From Bacillota bacterium (GTDB lineage Bacteria; Bacillota_A; Clostridia; Peptostreptococcales; Anaerovoracaceae): a stretch of 5,091 bases of DNA. The position numbers were made by a program, and so were the translations under genes. Below are positions 1-4,891 of the stretch, piece after piece. The DNA lies in NCBI GenBank assembly GCA_017438085.1, contig JAFRWH010000231.1:1-5091 (forward strand). The letters are read 5' to 3'. Position 1 is the stretch's first letter. Each line of letters starts with the position of its first letter. The notes below the pieces were generated by a model. The model saw only the letters and a list, made by a program, of their open reading frames with translations. It was not told the DNA's origin and ran no database searches.

Positions 1-16
1 ATCCCGGCCGTTTTTT
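1..16 (+). terminator. Possible 3' tail of an upstream rho-independent terminator (truncated)
   Basis: The window opens with a GC-rich run (CCCGGCCG) directly followed by six T residues. This is how the right arm and T-tract of an intrinsic terminator look. The left arm would lie outside the window, so the stem cannot be verified. It would fit a transcription unit ending just before the predicted promoter of the next gene. Confidence 0.35.
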
Positions 17-43
17 ATTGTTCGTAAAGGAGATACTGACAGT

Positions 44-69
44 CGCAGAATAGCTCCTTCTATTTTGCG
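44..69 (+). other. 10-bp hairpin with an anti-Shine-Dalgarno-like loop
   Basis: CGCAGAATAG (44-53) pairs with CTATTTTGCG (60-69) over 10 bp including one G-U, leaving the 6-nt loop CTCCTT (54-59). No T-run follows, so it is not a standard terminator. It lies upstream of the predicted -10 box at 102-107, so it would be in RNA only if transcription comes from further upstream. The loop is complementary to AAGGAG at 27-32, and in part to the SD of the following gene (AGGAG, 120-124). As DNA it could equally be an operator. Its function is unknown. Confidence 0.4.
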
Positions 70-79
70 GAACATCATA

Positions 80-107
80 TTTATATTCGTGGTAATTAAT
101 GTATAAT
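80..107 (+). promoter_or_regulatory. Predicted sigma-A promoter for the membrane protein/kinase pair
   Basis: A perfect -10 hexamer TATAAT lies at 102-107. The best -35 is TTTATA at 80-85 (4 of 6 consensus bases) with a 16-bp spacer. Transcription would start near position 114, giving a very short leader of under 20 nt before the ATG at 131. The region is AT-rich, so a chance match for the weak -35 is possible. Confidence 0.5.
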
Positions 108-130
108 AACAATATGTGGAGGAGATGATC

Positions 131-865
131 ATGAAGCAAAAGAATAAGCTCAGCAGAGTGCAGCAGGTATTTCTTATGATCGCCGCAGCTGTTTTTGTTA
201 TCTTCACTGCTATCTACGGTATAGTGAACTCCAGACAGGGTCTTGAGTATATGGGGGCTTTTCTCACCCCAAAGGAGGAGGAAGGGACAACTGTTTACTC
301 CGGAAAGATAAAAGGGGTTGAACTCAGCTTCACCAAAGATACAGAGGGTAAGGTCTTTTATGAGTACGGACCTTCAAAATTTGGTCCATATACCTTAAGT
401 GAGGACCCCGAGGCCGTGCCGCAGATCACCGCAAGAGAGCGTTATAAAGGCATAGAGATCAGGGACGAATATGCAGTCGTTTTCCGCGGCGGCGTCATGA
501 AGTATGACGGCAGATTCGACTATATAGTCTACAGGGATGATGGAACATTTGTATCATCCCTTGAAATAGTCTCTATGGAAGAACCCGCAAAAGGACCTTC
601 GGAGTACGCGCTTATAGATATGTTTATGGGGCCGGCGCTTAAGAACCGCGGTGAGTGGTACCTGTGGTTTATCGCAACATTTATTGACGGACTCGCTGTC
701 ATAGAGATAGTATTTGCTGAAGCCATATTCAGGCGCAGAGTGACCTTTCTTATCCGGGATCCTGAAAGGGCCGAACCCTCGGATTTTGAAATGTTTCAGA
801 GGTATTTAAGCTGGCTCCTTACTATTGGAGTTTCTGCCGCTTTTTACATCAGCGGACTGATGTAA
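131..865 (+). CDS. Uncharacterised membrane protein with three predicted membrane segments
   Basis: I do not recognise the family. The 244-residue product has a basic N-terminus (MKQKNK), a hydrophobic segment at about 13-33, a polar region at about 34-175, and two further hydrophobic segments at about 176-200 and 224-243. Arginines after segment 2 (FRRRVTF) and the lysines at the N-terminus suggest an N-in topology, with the 140-residue polar region outside the cell. That region has alternating hydrophobic residues suggestive of beta structure (YAVVFRGG, FDYIVYRDDG, FVSSLEIV). The ATG at 131 is chosen because GGAGGAG (118-124) sits 6 nt upstream. A GTG at 116 and an ATG at 125 are in frame but overlap that SD. 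The kinase-fold gene follows after 16 nt, so the two are probably co-transcribed. No catalytic motif or sortase signal is visible. The coding call is firm; the function is unknown. Confidence 0.85.
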   Translation: MKQKNKLSRVQQVFLMIAAAVFVIFTAIYGIVNSRQGLEYMGAFLTPKEEEGTTVYSGKIKGVELSFTKDTEGKVFYEYGPSKFGPYTLSEDPEAVPQITARERYKGIEIRDEYAVVFRGGVMKYDGRFDYIVYRDDGTFVSSLEIVSMEEPAKGPSEYALIDMFMGPALKNRGEWYLWFIATFIDGLAVIEIVFAEAIFRRRVTFLIRDPERAEPSDFEMFQRYLSWLLTIGVSAAFYISGLM

Positions 866-881
866 GATCTCCGGAGGTATT

Positions 882-1766
882 ATGAAAACCGATCGCGACA
901 GGCTGTTTGATTCATTTAAAGAAAAGCATATCATCGACTACGGATGGTCCGGTGATGAAAAATACCGGGCTGTGGATGCTGATGGCCTCAGCTATCTGCT
1001 GAGGCGCTCTCCTCTGAAAAGAGAAGCCAAGTTCAGGACCATGATGGAGCTTATGAGCCCTGAGGCTTTTCCATGCGATTCCGTAAGCCATCTGCTTGCT
1101 GTTCGGGCTGACGGGAAAAAGGTCGAGACCCTATGGGACTGGATAGAAGGTGGATCTGCGGAGCTGGCACTGCCTGCAATGAGTTCAGAGCAGCAGGCGG
1201 AGCTGGGAAGACAGGCAGGCAGGGTGCTCAGGCAGCTGCACAGCATATCCGCGCCTGAAGGTACTGCAGCATGGGATATAAGCTACAATGCAAAGATCGA
1301 CAGGAAGATACAGGAATACAGGGACTGTCCGCTGCGTTTTGATGGCGACAGAAGCATAATAGATTTTATAGAGCAGAACCGTCCGGCTCTTAAGGACCGG
1401 CCGCTGAGCTTTCAGCATGGGGATTATCATGTAGGAAACATGATAGTTAACGATAACAAATTATATGTCATTGATTTCGACCGCTGGAGCTGGGGCGATC
1501 CCTGGGAAGAATACAACCGCATAGTATGGTGCGCAAAGGTCTCCCCGATATTTGCCTCATCTATGATCAGAGCGTATTTTGAAGATGACATACCTGAACA
1601 GTTCTGGACTCTTCTTGCGATATATCTCGGGACCAATATGATCGGCTCCATACCATGGGCGATAGGCTTTGGAGAAAAGGAGATAAAGACACAGATGGAT
1701 AATGCGAAGCTTATCCTGGAATGGTACGATGGCTACACCAGGGATATCCCTGCTTGGTTTTATTAG
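882..1766 (+). CDS. Aminoglycoside phosphotransferase (APH)-family kinase, substrate unknown
   Basis: This 294-residue protein belongs to the APH/choline-kinase-like fold. The catalytic loop HGDYHVGN (179-186) supplies the general base Asp181 and the metal ligand Asn186. VIDFDR (196-201) supplies the DFG-equivalent metal-binding Asp198. It is followed by GDPWEE (205-210), a conserved acidic stretch of this subgroup, and the helix LGRQAGRVLRQLH (108-120) is also typical. In the N-lobe, YLLRRS (38-43) occupies the nucleotide-binding strand, with Arg where many kinases have Lys. The start is supported by GGAGG (873-877) 4 nt before ATG. Family members phosphorylate aminoglycosides, macrolides, choline, homoserine or other small molecules. 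This GWSGD...IPWAIGFGEKE-type subgroup is common in Firmicutes chromosomes and usually has no proven substrate, so antibiotic resistance should not be assumed. It shares a probable transcript with the upstream membrane protein gene. No convincing terminator follows. Confidence 0.88.
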   Translation: MKTDRDRLFDSFKEKHIIDYGWSGDEKYRAVDADGLSYLLRRSPLKREAKFRTMMELMSPEAFPCDSVSHLLAVRADGKKVETLWDWIEGGSAELALPAMSSEQQAELGRQAGRVLRQLHSISAPEGTAAWDISYNAKIDRKIQEYRDCPLRFDGDRSIIDFIEQNRPALKDRPLSFQHGDYHVGNMIVNDNKLYVIDFDRWSWGDPWEEYNRIVWCAKVSPIFASSMIRAYFEDDIPEQFWTLLAIYLGTNMIGSIPWAIGFGEKEIKTQMDNAKLILEWYDGYTRDIPAWFY

Positions 1767-1771
1767 CCCGC

Positions 1772-1833
1772 GCTGTATTGCCTTTTGGTTTTCACGTGCC
1801 AAGCTGTATTGACTTTTGAATTTCAAGTGTTAG
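1772..1833 (+). repeat. Two imperfect tandem copies of a 31-bp unit (24/31 identical)
   Basis: Unit 1 is 1772-1802 and unit 2 is 1803-1833. Both begin GCTGTATTG, and both contain CTTTTG and TTTCA followed by GTG. There are seven mismatches and no gaps. Unit 2 contains the predicted -35 and the start of the extended -10 of the thiamine operon. In unit 1 the equivalent -35 is TTGCCT and the -10 equivalent has decayed to CAAGCT. A period of 31 bp is about three helical turns, so the copies face the same side of the DNA. A tandem duplication of a promoter segment is the simplest reading; a paired regulator site is the alternative. Confidence 0.65.
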
Positions 1834-1836
1834 AAT
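1809..1836 (+). promoter_or_regulatory. Predicted sigma-A promoter (extended -10) of the thiT-thiN operon
   Basis: The -35 is TTGACT (1809-1814, 5 of 6), the spacer is 16 bp, and the -10 is TAGAAT (1831-1836, 5 of 6) preceded by TG at 1828-1829, an extended -10 element. Transcription is expected near 1842-1843, only a few bases before the first helix of the TPP aptamer at 1848. That is the usual arrangement for a riboswitch-led transcript and strengthens the call. Confidence 0.75.
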
Positions 1837-1847
1837 AATTAAGTCAA

Positions 1848-1917
1848 ATACAGAGGTGCCGAAAGGCTGAGATCATACTCTTGAACCTGATCCGGATAAT
1901 GCCGGCGTAGGAAGTAT
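1848..1917 (+). ncRNA. TPP riboswitch aptamer (THI box)
   Basis: All conserved THI-box blocks are present in order: GGTGCC (1855-1860), a minimal 3-bp P3 with a GAAA tetraloop (1858-1867), the pyrimidine-binding CTGAGA (1867-1872), GAACCTGAT (1883-1891), the P5 stem CCGG/CCGG around ATAATG (1892-1905), which forms the pyrophosphate-sensing side, and GCGTAGGAA (1905-1913). P1 is ATAC (1848-1851) with GTAT (1914-1917), and P4 is CCT (1886-1888) with AGG (1909-1911). TPP binding stabilises this fold. The downstream genes import thiamine and make TPP, so ligand and regulated genes agree. P2 departs from the usual GGG/CCC pairing: AGAG (1852-1855) pairs with CTCT (1878-1881), and G1856 is bulged. 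Confidence 0.96.
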
Positions 1918-1933
1918 AGAATATAATTCGTTT

Positions 1934-1964
1934 AATGCCTCTGTTTCACTTGATAGGAGGTATT
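1934..1964 (+). promoter_or_regulatory. Riboswitch expression platform: SD-sequestering hairpin
   Basis: AATGCCTCT (1934-1942) can pair with GGAGGTATT (1956-1964) over 9 bp including two G-U pairs, burying the thiT Shine-Dalgarno AGGAGG (1955-1960). The same strand, CCTCTGT (1938-1944), is also a perfect 7-bp complement of ACAGAGG (1850-1856), which is the 5' side of aptamer helices P1/P2. The two pairings exclude each other. Without TPP the strand can be held by 1850-1856 and the SD is free. With TPP the aptamer claims 1850-1855 and the strand masks the SD. No T-tract follows, so control is most likely translational. This is inferred from complementarity and not measured. Confidence 0.8.
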
Positions 1965-1968
1965 TTTT

Positions 1969-2535
1969 ATGAACACAAAAAACTATTCCAAAACACAGAT
2001 CCTTGTCGAATGTGCGCTGCTGATCGCTCTCGGCACTGTTCTGGCGCAGTTCAAGCTTTTTGAACTGCCAAACGGCGGTTCGATAACCATTCTTTCCATG
2101 GTGCCGTTTATACTTGTATCCTTCAGACACGGTACAAAGTGGGGCCTTCTGGCAGGCTTCGCAAATTCGCTGCTTCAGATGGCGCTCGGCGGACTCTGGC
2201 CGACCCCTGCGGGAACAGCCTTTGCCATGATACTGGAAATACTGCTTGACTACGTTCTTGCCTTCACAGGGCTTGGCCTTGCAGCATGGTTCAAGGACAG
2301 GATGGGAGGAAACAGCATCAAAGGCTATGCTCTCGGTACCTTCTGCGCATGCTTTATCCGCTTCCTCTGCAGCTTCCTTTCAGGCTTCATCGTCTGGGGC
2401 TCCATCACTGAGAGCGGCATAGGCGCAGTGATCTATTCTCTGACCTACAACGGTTCCTATATGCTTCCCGAGACTATTCTGACCATTGCAGGTATAATTG
2501 CGCTTTATAAAGCGGCTCCGAGATTCTTCAGCTAA
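1969..2535 (+). CDS. thiT: Thiamine-specific ECF transporter S component ThiT
   Basis: ThiT is the membrane subunit that binds thiamine with high affinity and docks on the shared ECF module (EcfA, EcfA', EcfT) for ATP-driven uptake. None of those module genes is in this window, which is normal for group II ECF systems. The 188-residue product is strongly hydrophobic with about six membrane helices. Family features visible are the N-terminal AxxxA-type helix ALLIALG (16-22) used for contact with EcfT, the LPNGGSITI segment (33-41), DYVLAF (94-99), RFLCSFLSGFIVWG (131-144) and the late YSLTYN (156-161). By offset to the Lactococcus ThiT pocket, Trp143, Tyr156 and Asn161 match binding residues, while the usual His appears to be Ser135. 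AGGAGG (1955-1960) lies 8 nt before ATG and is controlled by the TPP riboswitch. thiN follows after 2 nt. Confidence 0.94.
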   Translation: MNTKNYSKTQILVECALLIALGTVLAQFKLFELPNGGSITILSMVPFILVSFRHGTKWGLLAGFANSLLQMALGGLWPTPAGTAFAMILEILLDYVLAFTGLGLAAWFKDRMGGNSIKGYALGTFCACFIRFLCSFLSGFIVWGSITESGIGAVIYSLTYNGSYMLPETILTIAGIIALYKAAPRFFS

Positions 2536-2537
2536 AC

Positions 2538-3194
2538 ATGAAAAAATGTCTTATAATATCCGGCGGAGAATTCAGTCCTCTGCCGGATAGCTGTATAACT
2601 GAATATCTGCAGGCAGGGGACAGCAAATCTCTGGTCATAGCCTGTGACAGAGGTTATGAATATGCGGAGCTGCTTGGCATTGCGCCTGATATCATTGTCG
2701 GGGACTTCGATTCAGCTCCGGAGCCCGTAACTGAGATCCCAATTATCGAGCTTCCCACAAGGAAGGACGATACGGATACCATGAAGGCAGCGAGGGTTGC
2801 GCTGGAGCGCGGCTGCAGAGATATATGCATCTGCTGCGCCCTGGGAGGCAGGCTGGATCATACTATAGCTAATATACAGACCGGTGCTTTTATCGTGTCA
2901 AACGGCGGGAAGGCTTGCATACTGGGCAGGGATACTGAAATACTTATTCTTGGACCCGGTGTTTACAGCATTCCGCAAAATAATGGCTGGTCTCTGAGCC
3001 TTTTTGCCCTGAGCGATCTTGTGGACGGTCTTTCGATTGGTGGCTGCAAGTTCAGCGGAGAAGGCTACAGTCTGAACAATTCATTTCCTCTTGGCGCAAG
3101 CAATGTCTGGGAAGCCGGATCTGCGCGCATAAGCTTCCGCTCAGGAACGCTTATGATTATCATGTCCAGGCTCAGACCGGGAGAACACATATAA
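2538..3194 (+). CDS. thiN: Thiamine pyrophosphokinase
   Basis: This cytosolic enzyme transfers pyrophosphate from ATP to thiamine, giving TPP and AMP, the last step of thiamine salvage. The 218-residue length fits the single-enzyme bacterial family. Signature motifs are ACDRG (35-39), DIIVGDFDS (51-59), the metal/nucleotide-binding RKDDTDT (75-81), GGRLDH (103-108) followed by N112, and a C-terminal beta-rich domain ending SNVWEAG...RISFRSGTLMII. The second domain normally begins with SNE near its end; here position 190 is Val. The start at 2538 gives the common MKKxLIISGG N-terminus. It lies 2 nt after the thiT stop and has no SD in the preceding 15 nt, so translation is probably coupled to thiT. 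Its product TPP is the ligand of the operon's own riboswitch. A terminator follows within 7 nt of the stop. Confidence 0.95.
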   Translation: MKKCLIISGGEFSPLPDSCITEYLQAGDSKSLVIACDRGYEYAELLGIAPDIIVGDFDSAPEPVTEIPIIELPTRKDDTDTMKAARVALERGCRDICICCALGGRLDHTIANIQTGAFIVSNGGKACILGRDTEILILGPGVYSIPQNNGWSLSLFALSDLVDGLSIGGCKFSGEGYSLNNSFPLGASNVWEAGSARISFRSGTLMIIMSRLRPGEHI

Positions 3195-3200
3195 GATAAG

Positions 3201-3225
3201 CCCTGCTTTACGGCAGGGATTTTTT
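3201..3225 (+). terminator. Rho-independent terminator after thiN
   Basis: CCCTGC (3201-3206) pairs with GCAGGG (3213-3218) around a six-nucleotide TTTACG loop, whose outer bases may add a T-G pair. One A and six T residues (3220-3225) follow. It is a standard intrinsic terminator placed just after the thiN stop, and it separates the thiamine operon from the pyrH operon. Confidence 0.9.
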
Positions 3226-3251
3226 GTGAATTGTTCGTGAAATCGTATAAT
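3224..3251 (+). promoter_or_regulatory. Candidate distal promoter for the pyrH operon
   Basis: A perfect TATAAT (3246-3251) has TTGTGA (3224-3229, 4 of 6) upstream at 16 bp. The -35 overlaps the T-tract of the thiN terminator. Transcription would start near 3258 and give a leader of about 80 nt before pyrH. The sequence around it is AT-rich, so the call is moderate. Confidence 0.5.
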
Positions 3252-3298
3252 TCAAACTTATTTTGCGCATTAAAATAATACCAATAAAACTTCTCTTG

Positions 3299-3307
3299 TG
3301 TTATACT
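3299..3307 (+). promoter_or_regulatory. Candidate proximal extended -10 promoter for the pyrH operon
   Basis: TGTTATACT (3299-3307) is an extended -10 (TGn followed by TATACT, 5 of 6). No good -35 lies 16-18 bp upstream, which extended -10 promoters can tolerate. Transcription would start near 3314, at the foot of the small leader hairpin. Confidence 0.45.
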
Positions 3308-3314
3308 TTCATTT

Positions 3315-3328
3315 GGCGGAATATCGCC
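3315..3328 (+). other. Small GC hairpin next to the pyrH Shine-Dalgarno
   Basis: GGCG (3315-3318) pairs with CGCC (3325-3328) around a 6-nt loop GAATAT. The stem ends one base before the SD GGGAGG (3329-3334). With transcription from the proximal promoter it would sit at the extreme 5' end of the mRNA, where it could stabilise the transcript or affect ribosome loading. The stem is only 4 bp, so it may be incidental. Confidence 0.3.
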
Positions 3329-3339
3329 GGGAGGAATAT

Positions 3340-4044
3340 ATGGAAACAAAGTACAAAAGAGTAGTACTCAAAATAAGCGGCGAAGCCCTGGCGGGTGAGA
3401 AGCATGTAGGCATAGATGATGCCACAGTAAACAAGGTGGCAGAGGAGATCAAGCAGCTCGTAGACATGGGCGTACAGGTAGCCATAGTCGTAGGCGGCGG
3501 GAACTTCTGGAGAGGCCGCACAAGTGAGAATATGGACAGAGCCACAGCCGATTACATGGGAATGCTTGCAACCTGCATCAACGGACTCGCACTGCAGGAT
3601 GCTATCGAACGCATCGGCGTCGATACCCGCATGCAGACAGCCATCGAGATGAGAGAGATAGCCGAGCCATATATCAGAAGAAGAGCGCTTTCCCTCCTCA
3701 ACAGAGGCAAGGTAGTGATCTTCTCCGCAGGCATAGGCAGTCCCTTCTTCAGCACAGATACAACTGCTGCTTTAAGAGCTGCTGAGATGGATGCTGACGT
3801 AATACTGCTAGCCAAAAAGGTGGATGCGGTCTACGATTCAGATCCCGAGAAGAATCCCAATGCCAAGAAGTTCACCCATCTGACACACACAGAAGTGCTT
3901 GAGAAGGATCTCAAGGTAATGGATTCCACTGCAGCATCTCTTTGCAGAGACAATCACATCACCATTCATGTGTTTGGTATTGCAGAAGAAAACGCTATCT
4001 ACAGAGCAGTCTGCGGAGAGCCGATAGGAACTATCATCGAGTAG
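3340..4044 (+). CDS. pyrH: UMP kinase (uridylate kinase)
   Basis: PyrH phosphorylates UMP to UDP with ATP in pyrimidine nucleotide synthesis. It is a cytosolic hexamer of the amino-acid-kinase fold, typically regulated by GTP (activating) and UTP (inhibiting). The 234 residues match the family length. Visible motifs are [10 protein letters not shown] (8-17, with Lys11 for phosphoryl transfer), GGGNFWRG (52-59), [13 protein letters not shown] (66-78), [19 protein letters not shown] (131-149, a variant of the usual GTGNPFF UMP-binding segment) and [14 protein letters not shown] (156-169). The ATG at 3340 is chosen because GGGAGG (3329-3334) is 5 nt upstream and the protein then begins [11 protein letters not shown] like its homologues. 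An in-frame TTG at 3298 would add 14 non-conserved residues and overlaps promoter-like sequence. frr follows after 54 nt without a terminator. The gene is not preceded here by rpsB-tsf, which flank it in many bacteria. Confidence 0.97.
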   Translation: METKYKRVVLKISGEALAGEKHVGIDDATVNKVAEEIKQLVDMGVQVAIVVGGGNFWRGRTSENMDRATADYMGMLATCINGLALQDAIERIGVDTRMQTAIEMREIAEPYIRRRALSLLNRGKVVIFSAGIGSPFFSTDTTAALRAAEMDADVILLAKKVDAVYDSDPEKNPNAKKFTHLTHTEVLEKDLKVMDSTAASLCRDNHITIHVFGIAEENAIYRAVCGEPIGTIIE

Positions 4045-4098
4045 GACAGAGACTTTGGCTCCCGGCTGAAGTTAACAAGCATCCGGAAAGGAGAATAT

Positions 4099-4650
4099 AT
4101 GATAACCAAGGAAGAATATCAGGATAAGATGGGCAAGACTCTGAGTGTGCTCAAACAGGATCTTAACACTGTAAGAGCCGGCAGAGCAAATCCCGCGCTG
4201 CTGGATCAGATCAGCATCGATTACTATGGAGCTCAGACTCCTCTTAAGAACATCGCAAATATCACTGTGCCCGATCCCAGATCCCTGGTGATCAGCCCCT
4301 TCGATCCCAAGACCATCAAGGAGATCGAAAAGGCTATCCAGATCTCCGACATCGGCATCAATCCTTCCAATGACGGCAGGAACATCAGACTGGTGATTCC
4401 TCCTCTTACCGAGGAAAGACGTAAGGATCTGACCAAGACCATCAAGAAGATGGGAGAGGAATCCAAAGTTTCCGTTCGCAACATCAGAAGAGATGTGAAC
4501 GAGTCTCTGAAGAAGGCTGAAAAGGCCGGCGAGCTTACAGAGGACGATCTTAAGGACGAGCTCGATCAGATGCAGAAGGCTACCGACAAGTGCATCAAGG
4601 ATATAGATGAGATGGTAGCTGCAAAAGAAAAAGAACTGATGGAAATGTAA
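4099..4650 (+). CDS. frr: Ribosome recycling factor
   Basis: RRF works with EF-G to split post-termination ribosomes into subunits and is generally essential. The 183-residue length is normal (about 185). Domain I is a three-helix bundle formed by residues 1-30 and 105-183, and domain II is the beta-rich insert at about 31-104. Signature stretches are LNTVRAGRANPALLD (22-36), DYYGAQTPL (41-49), ISPFDP (65-70, with Phe at a site that is often Trp), NDGRNIRLVIPPLTEERR (91-108) and RNIRRD (127-132), whose arginines contact 23S rRNA. AAGGAG (4088-4093) lies 5 nt before the ATG. The stop overlaps the start of the next ORF by one base (TAATG). Its position behind pyrH and ahead of uppS is the standard Firmicutes order. 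Confidence 0.98.
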   Translation: MITKEEYQDKMGKTLSVLKQDLNTVRAGRANPALLDQISIDYYGAQTPLKNIANITVPDPRSLVISPFDPKTIKEIEKAIQISDIGINPSNDGRNIRLVIPPLTEERRKDLTKTIKKMGEESKVSVRNIRRDVNESLKKAEKAGELTEDDLKDELDQMQKATDKCIKDIDEMVAAKEKELMEM

Positions 4651-4889
4651 TGGAACAAAGCGAGTATCTGGGTCTTGAGCTTGAAGCGGCAAAAGCTCTT
4701 CTTGAGAGCCGGGGCATAGTGTATCGTGTGAATTTAATTGCGCCCTTTTACAAAGGCCGGCCAAAGCCTGTGGAAGAGGGCGATTTTCGCATTATCAGAG
4801 TTAAGGAAGGCGAAGACGGACCGGAGCTTACGGCATGCAGAGTGCCCTCCGGCGCGATTTTGGCTGCAGTTGAAAGATCAGAGGACTGA
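4650..4889 (+). CDS. Small uncharacterised protein between frr and uppS
   Basis: I do not recognise this 79-residue family. The start codon overlaps the frr stop by one base (TAATG), and the stop lies 2 nt before the uppS start. It has no strong SD of its own, so translation is probably coupled to frr, which supports a real gene. Residues 6-28 ([13 protein letters not shown], then a Gly and a beta strand) resemble the opening of a PASTA domain (xGxxxxxAxxxLxxxG). Residues 45-65 ([21 protein letters not shown]) look like a beta hairpin. There is no signal peptide, membrane segment or cysteine pair, so it is probably cytosolic. The PASTA resemblance is by eye and may reflect only a shared helix-strand pattern. 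Conservation of the position in related genomes would settle whether it belongs functionally with ribosome recycling or lipid carrier synthesis. Confidence 0.75.
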   Translation: MEQSEYLGLELEAAKALLESRGIVYRVNLIAPFYKGRPKPVEEGDFRIIRVKEGEDGPELTACRVPSGAILAAVERSED

Positions 4890-4891
4890 AG

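Noticed and set aside
882..1766. Acquired aminoglycoside resistance gene
   Set aside because: The fold and catalytic motifs match, but no mobile element, recombination site or resistance neighbour is present. The subgroup is common in Firmicutes chromosomes without a proven drug substrate.
1767..1808. Terminator after the APH-family kinase gene
   Set aside because: The CCTTTTGG and TTGG/CCAA elements give only short, AT-rich or distant pairings with no T-tract behind a GC stem. I see no usable intrinsic terminator.
1557..1826. 89-codon minus-strand open frame over the end of the kinase gene and the promoter region
   Set aside because: It is mostly antisense to the kinase gene, shows no family resemblance, and its start would lie inside the promoter repeat.
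1873..2130. 85-codon minus-strand open frame across the riboswitch and the start of thiT
   Set aside because: It overlaps the conserved aptamer and the thiT start on the opposite strand. The open frame is explained by those features.
3298..3339. N-terminal extension of PyrH from an upstream TTG
   Set aside because: The added residues are not typical of PyrH, and the ATG at 3340 has a well-placed GGGAGG.
4072..4764. Long 230-codon open frame on the minus strand
   Set aside because: It lies antisense to frr, a firmly identified gene. The translation is rich in His, Leu and Phe from reversed Lys/Glu/Asp codons, and it has no SD or recognisable motif.
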